Source of the DNA: Pseudomonadota bacterium
Lineage (GTDB): Bacteria > Myxococcota_A > Polyangia > Polyangiales > Polyangiaceae
Direction: 5' to 3'
NCBI GenBank assembly: GCA_023432025.1
Contig: JAEYVE010000083.1
Span: 1-64,000 of the forward strand
Length of the DNA stretch: 64,000 nt
Shown here piece after piece: positions 60,984-64,000 of this stretch. Made by a program: the position numbers and the translations under genes. The notes beneath the pieces are model-generated. The model did not search any database. It worked only from the letters and a program-made list of their open reading frames with translations, and was not told the DNA's origin. Numbering within the stretch: the first letter of the stretch is position 1; every line of letters starts with the position of its first letter.

Positions 60984-63900
60984 ATGTCGTCATTCGTTTG
61001 CGCACTGATGGGTCAGGGACCTCAGCTGATTGCCTGCGCGGAGGTCCTGCTCGCGCGAGGCCACCGCATCTCTCGCGTCGTGTCGGACTGTGCGGAGGTC
61101 ACCGCCTGGACGCAGAAGAAGGGCCTCGCGCGCATCGGGACGAAGGAAAACCCCGCCGATTCGCTGGCGCAGGAGCCGTTCGACTACTTCTTCAGCATCG
61201 TCAACCACGCCATCACGCCGCCCGAGGTGCTCGCGCTGCCACGCCGGGGCGCCATCAATTATCACGACTCACGTTTGCCCGCGTACAGCGGCTTCAACGC
61301 CACGTCGTGGGCCATTTTGGACGGTCAAAGCGAGCACGGCATCACCTGGCACCGCATGACGGCGGACGTCGACGCGGGCGCGGTGCTCGTGCAGCGCACC
61401 TTCGCCATCGGCGACGAGGACACGGCATTTGCGCTCGCGGCTCGTGCGAGCGAGGTGGCGGTGCGTTCCTTCGGGGAGCTCCTGGACGGGTTGGAAAAGG
61501 GGTCGCTCGTCGAGGAGCCGGCCCGTCCAGCCGAAAACTTCCACTTCAAGTCGGAGCGCCTCGGCTTTTCCGTCGTGGATCCGCGTGCCACGACGCTCGA
61601 AATCCAGCGTTTGGTGCGTGCCTTGGACTTCGGTCCCGAGGAGAGCTGGCTGAGCCGCCCCAAGCTGCAAACGCCCAGCGGCGCCTTCATCGCGGTGGGC
61701 GCCGTCGCCCCCGGCTCCTCTCACGGCGCCCCGGGCACGCTTCACCGCGCCAGCGCCGAGGCCCTCGAGCTTTCCGTCGCGGACGGCAGCCTGGTTTTGT
61801 CCGATTTGGCGACGCTCGAAGGCGAGCCGCTCTCGGCGGAGCAGCTCGGTGCTCTCGGCTTGGTCGCGGGTGCGACGTTGTCGTCGCCGCCCACCGAGCT
61901 CGCGGACGCCGCGCGGGAGCTCGACCGACGTGTGACGAAGCGAGAGCGCTCCTGGGTCTCACGCCTTTCGAGCGTGGCGGCGCCCACGCTGAGCGAGCTC
62001 CGTGCGCATGCGAGCGGCGGGAGCGTAGAGCGAGTTTCGGTCGCGCTTCCGTCGGCTTGGGCTTCGCGCGCTCCCGAAGAGCGACGTGCGCTCGGCGTCA
62101 CGGCGCTCGCTGCCTACTTGGCGCGGGTCGGGGAAGACGTGTTCCGCGTGAGCTTGGGCCTCACGGCGCCGTCGCTCGCGGCGGAGCTCCACTCGCTCTA
62201 CGCGAGCGTGGTCCCGCTGTCGCTCGACATTTCCACCGAGCTGACCCTGGCCGAGGCGCTCGGTCGCGTCACGAAGGAGCTGGAGTCGGCGCGCGAGCGC
62301 GAGACGTACGCGCGCGACGTGTGGACGCGCTACCCGTCGCTCCGCTCCGTCGCCAAGAGCGAACGCGAGCTGCCCATCGTGGTTTCGTTCGGCCGAGGGG
62401 AGCCGAGCGCGCTGCCGAGCGGCGCGCGGCTGCTGGTTCAGTTGCCGGAAGAAGGGGGCGAGCTTTCGCTGGTCTGGGATTCGGCCGCGCTCTCGCGCGT
62501 TCACGCCGAGCGCTTGGCGGAGCGCCTGGCGCATGTGGTGGGGCTCGTGGCGGCGGACGACGCGAGCGCACGCCTCGATTCGTTCTCCATCGTGACGCCC
62601 GGGGAAACCAGCCTGCTTCTCGAGACGTTCCAGAACACCTCGCGACCCGCCGCGGAAATCGCCTGCATTCACCGCTTGTTCGAGGCTCAGGTGGCGCGCA
62701 CGCCGGACAAGACGGCGGTGGTGTTCCGGGACCGGAGCCTCACGTACCGTGAGCTCGACGCGCGCGCGAACGCGCTCGGCCGAGAGCTGCAGAGCCGCGG
62801 CGTGGGTCCGGACTCGCTCGTCGCCATCTCCATCGAGCGTTCGCTCGACATGGTGGTGGGCCTGCTCGCCATTTTGAAGGCGGGCGGCGCCTACGTTCCT
62901 CTGGACCCGGCGTACCCCGCGGAGCGCCTCTCCATCATGCTCGAGGACTCCGGCGCACGGCTGCTCCTCACGCAGAGTCATCTCACCAAACAAATCCCTC
63001 ACCACGGCGCGGAGCTCATCCTGGTGGACGGCCCGCGCGAGGGGGCGTCGGGCGAGCCGCTCTCGAGCGACGTACGGCCGGGGCACCTCGCGTACGTGAT
63101 TTTCACGTCCGGTTCGACGGGGCGTCCGAAGGGCGTGATGGTCGAGCACCGGAACGCCGCGAACTTCTTCGCGGGCATGGACGAGCGCGTGGGCACCGAG
63201 CCCGGCGTTTGGCTCGCCGTCACCAGCATTTCCTTCGACATTTCGGTCTTGGAGCTGTTCTGGACGCTGACGCGCGGCTTCGAGGTCGTGATTCAGGAGG
63301 AAGGAGACCGCGCGTCGCTGCTCAAGTCGCAGAGCCGCGTGCGTGTCTCGAGCAAGCCGATGGACTTCGGCTTGTTCTACTTCGCCGCGGATAGCTCCAC
63401 GGCGCCCCAGGGCAACGCCTACCGCCTCCTGCTGGAGGGGGCGCGCTTCGCCGATACGCACGACTTTACCGCGGTGTGGACGCCGGAGCGGCATTTCCAC
63501 GCCTTCGGTGGTTTGTACCCGAACCCGGCCGTCACGTCGGCGGCCATCGCGGCCGTGACGTCGCGCGTCGCGCTGCGCGCTGGCAGCGTCGTGATCCCTC
63601 TGCACGATCCCATCCGCGTCGCGGAGGAGTGGGCCGTGGTGGACAACCTGTCGAACGGTCGCGTGGGGCTTTCGTTCGCCTCCGGTTGGCACGCCAACGA
63701 CTTCGCGCTCAAGCCGGAGAACTACGAGCGGCGCCGCGAGGTGATGCAGGAGTCGATCGAAACCGTCCTCAAGCTGTGGGCGGGCGAGAAAATTCGCGTC
63801 AAAAACGGCAGCGGTCAGGAGATCGAGGTGGGCGTCTTGCCGCGCCCCGTGCGGCAGAGGCCGCCCATGTGGATCGCCTCCGCGGGCAACGTCGACACGT

Positions 63901-64000
63901 TCAAGGCCGCAGGTCGCCTCGGCTACAACGTCCTCACGAACATGCTCGGTCAGGACATCAAGGACCTGGGCAACAAGTTCGCGGCCTATCGCGAGGCGCG
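60984..64000 (+). CDS. NRPS fragment: formyltransferase, half-condensation, adenylation domain with inserted luciferase-like monooxygenase
   Basis: The frame opens at the ATG at 60984 (GGAG eight bases upstream) and stays open for 1005 codons to the window edge, so the 3' end is missing. Residues 1-260 are a formyltransferase like Met-tRNA formyltransferase and LgrA: INYHDSRLPAYSG has Asn92 and His94, and the catalytic Asp130 is in ADVDAGAVL. Residues about 300-550 resemble only the C-terminal half of a condensation domain, without HHxxxDG. The adenylation domain starts near 560, with YVIFTSGSTGRPKG and SISFDISVLELFW. From about residue 788 (MDFGLFYFAADSS) it is interrupted by an FMN-dependent luciferase-like monooxygenase (TPERHFHAFGGLYPNPAV, LSFASGWHANDFAL) of the MupA/Atu3671 type, by recall. 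No carrier domain is seen before the edge. Confidence 0.88.
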   Translation, partial: MSSFVCALMGQGPQLIACAEVLLARGHRISRVVSDCAEVTAWTQKKGLARIGTKENPADSLAQEPFDYFFSIVNHAITPPEVLALPRRGAINYHDSRLPAYSGFNATSWAILDGQSEHGITWHRMTADVDAGAVLVQRTFAIGDEDTAFALAARASEVAVRSFGELLDGLEKGSLVEEPARPAENFHFKSERLGFSVVDPRATTLEIQRLVRALDFGPEESWLSRPKLQTPSGAFIAVGAVAPGSSHGAPGTLHRASAEALELSVADGSLVLSDLATLEGEPLSAEQLGALGLVAGATLSSPPTELADAARELDRRVTKRERSWVSRLSSVAAPTLSELRAHASGGSVERVSVALPSAWASRAPEERRALGVTALAAYLARVGEDVFRVSLGLTAPSLAAELHSLYASVVPLSLDISTELTLAEALGRVTKELESARERETYARDVWTRYPSLRSVAKSERELPIVVSFGRGEPSALPSGARLLVQLPEEGGELSLVWDSAALSRVHAERLAERLAHVVGLVAADDASARLDSFSIVTPGETSLLLETFQNTSRPAAEIACIHRLFEAQVARTPDKTAVVFRDRSLTYRELDARANALGRELQSRGVGPDSLVAISIERSLDMVVGLLAILKAGGAYVPLDPAYPAERLSIMLEDSGARLLLTQSHLTKQIPHHGAELILVDGPREGASGEPLSSDVRPGHLAYVIFTSGSTGRPKGVMVEHRNAANFFAGMDERVGTEPGVWLAVTSISFDISVLELFWTLTRGFEVVIQEEGDRASLLKSQSRVRVSSKPMDFGLFYFAADSSTAPQGNAYRLLLEGARFADTHDFTAVWTPERHFHAFGGLYPNPAVTSAAIAAVTSRVALRAGSVVIPLHDPIRVAEEWAVVDNLSNGRVGLSFASGWHANDFALKPENYERRREVMQESIETVLKLWAGEKIRVKNGSGQEIEVGVLPRPVRQRPPMWIASAGNVDTFKAAGRLGYNVLTNMLGQDIKDLGNKFAAYREA

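Noticed and set aside
60839..62752. A 637-codon plus-strand frame overlapping the second NRPS
   Set aside because: It lacks any domain pattern, while the frame starting at 60984 gives formyltransferase, adenylation and monooxygenase motifs and stays open to the edge.

Overview
The window is very GC-rich, densely coded chromosomal DNA that looks like a Polyangia/Sorangiineae-type myxobacterium. The pointers are a eukaryotic-like Ser/Thr kinase with an N-terminal zinc ribbon, FHA proteins with zinc ribbons, an MXAN_5187-type protein, many lipoproteins and two-component proteins, a Cys-rich-linker glycoside hydrolase lipoprotein, and NRPS genes next to exopolysaccharide genes. This is inference from content, as no rRNA or other phylogenetic marker is present. 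I found no tRNA, rRNA, CRISPR array, insertion sequence, phage or replication origin.

Layout. 1-5.7 kb: a small membrane protein (probably cut by the left edge), a tightly packed trio (small protein, PEP-synthase-like pseudoenzyme, lipoprotein), and a Ser/Thr kinase broken by an in-frame TAG. 6-8.9 kb: a small DUF5678-like protein, an MXAN_5187-type protein and an Lgt-like membrane protein. 8.9-12.4 kb: a coaX-led operon with overlapping metal-chelate/B12-type ABC transporter genes. 12.5-18.2 kb: an outer-membrane protein, small lipoprotein and membrane genes, EcsC, an MBOAT acyltransferase and a polysaccharide deacetylase. 18.3-29.1 kb: a signalling block with three histidine kinases, a receiver protein, a GGDEF cyclase, an EAL phosphodiesterase and a receiver-GAF-sigma54 activator. 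29.4-36.6 kb: a methyltransferase, a winged-helix-type protein coupled to a GH30-like lipoprotein, a HEAT-cyclophilin lipoprotein and a YdcF-like protein. 36.8-47.7 kb: pcnB, then a minus-strand run (UDP-sugar pyrophosphorylase, SppA fused to a barrel-like domain, ABC-like pseudo-ATPase, proB, signal-peptidase-like protein, FHA protein), then a transglutaminase.

48-64 kb is the most accessory-looking part. It holds an undecaprenyl-phosphate sugar transferase, a C*-A-PCP-TE NRPS whose adenylation code resembles glycine, three glycosyltransferases (GT87-, GT2- and GT4-like), a B12-dependent methylmalonyl-CoA mutase with its MeaB chaperone, and the start of a second NRPS running off the right edge. 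That second NRPS is built as formyltransferase, half-condensation domain, and adenylation domain interrupted by a luciferase-like monooxygenase. Both NRPSs lack a canonical condensation motif. The region may make a sugar-linked or formylated/oxidised small product, but that is a hypothesis.

A recurrent theme is proteins that keep a family fold but have lost a catalytic residue by eye alignment: the PEP-synthase-like protein, a histidine kinase (His to Asp), a signal peptidase I homologue (Lys to Gly), an ABC ATPase (no P-loop Lys), a GH30-like hydrolase (acid/base Glu to Asn), an Lgt-like protein and an NRPS condensation domain. Each call rests on visual motif alignment and needs a profile search.
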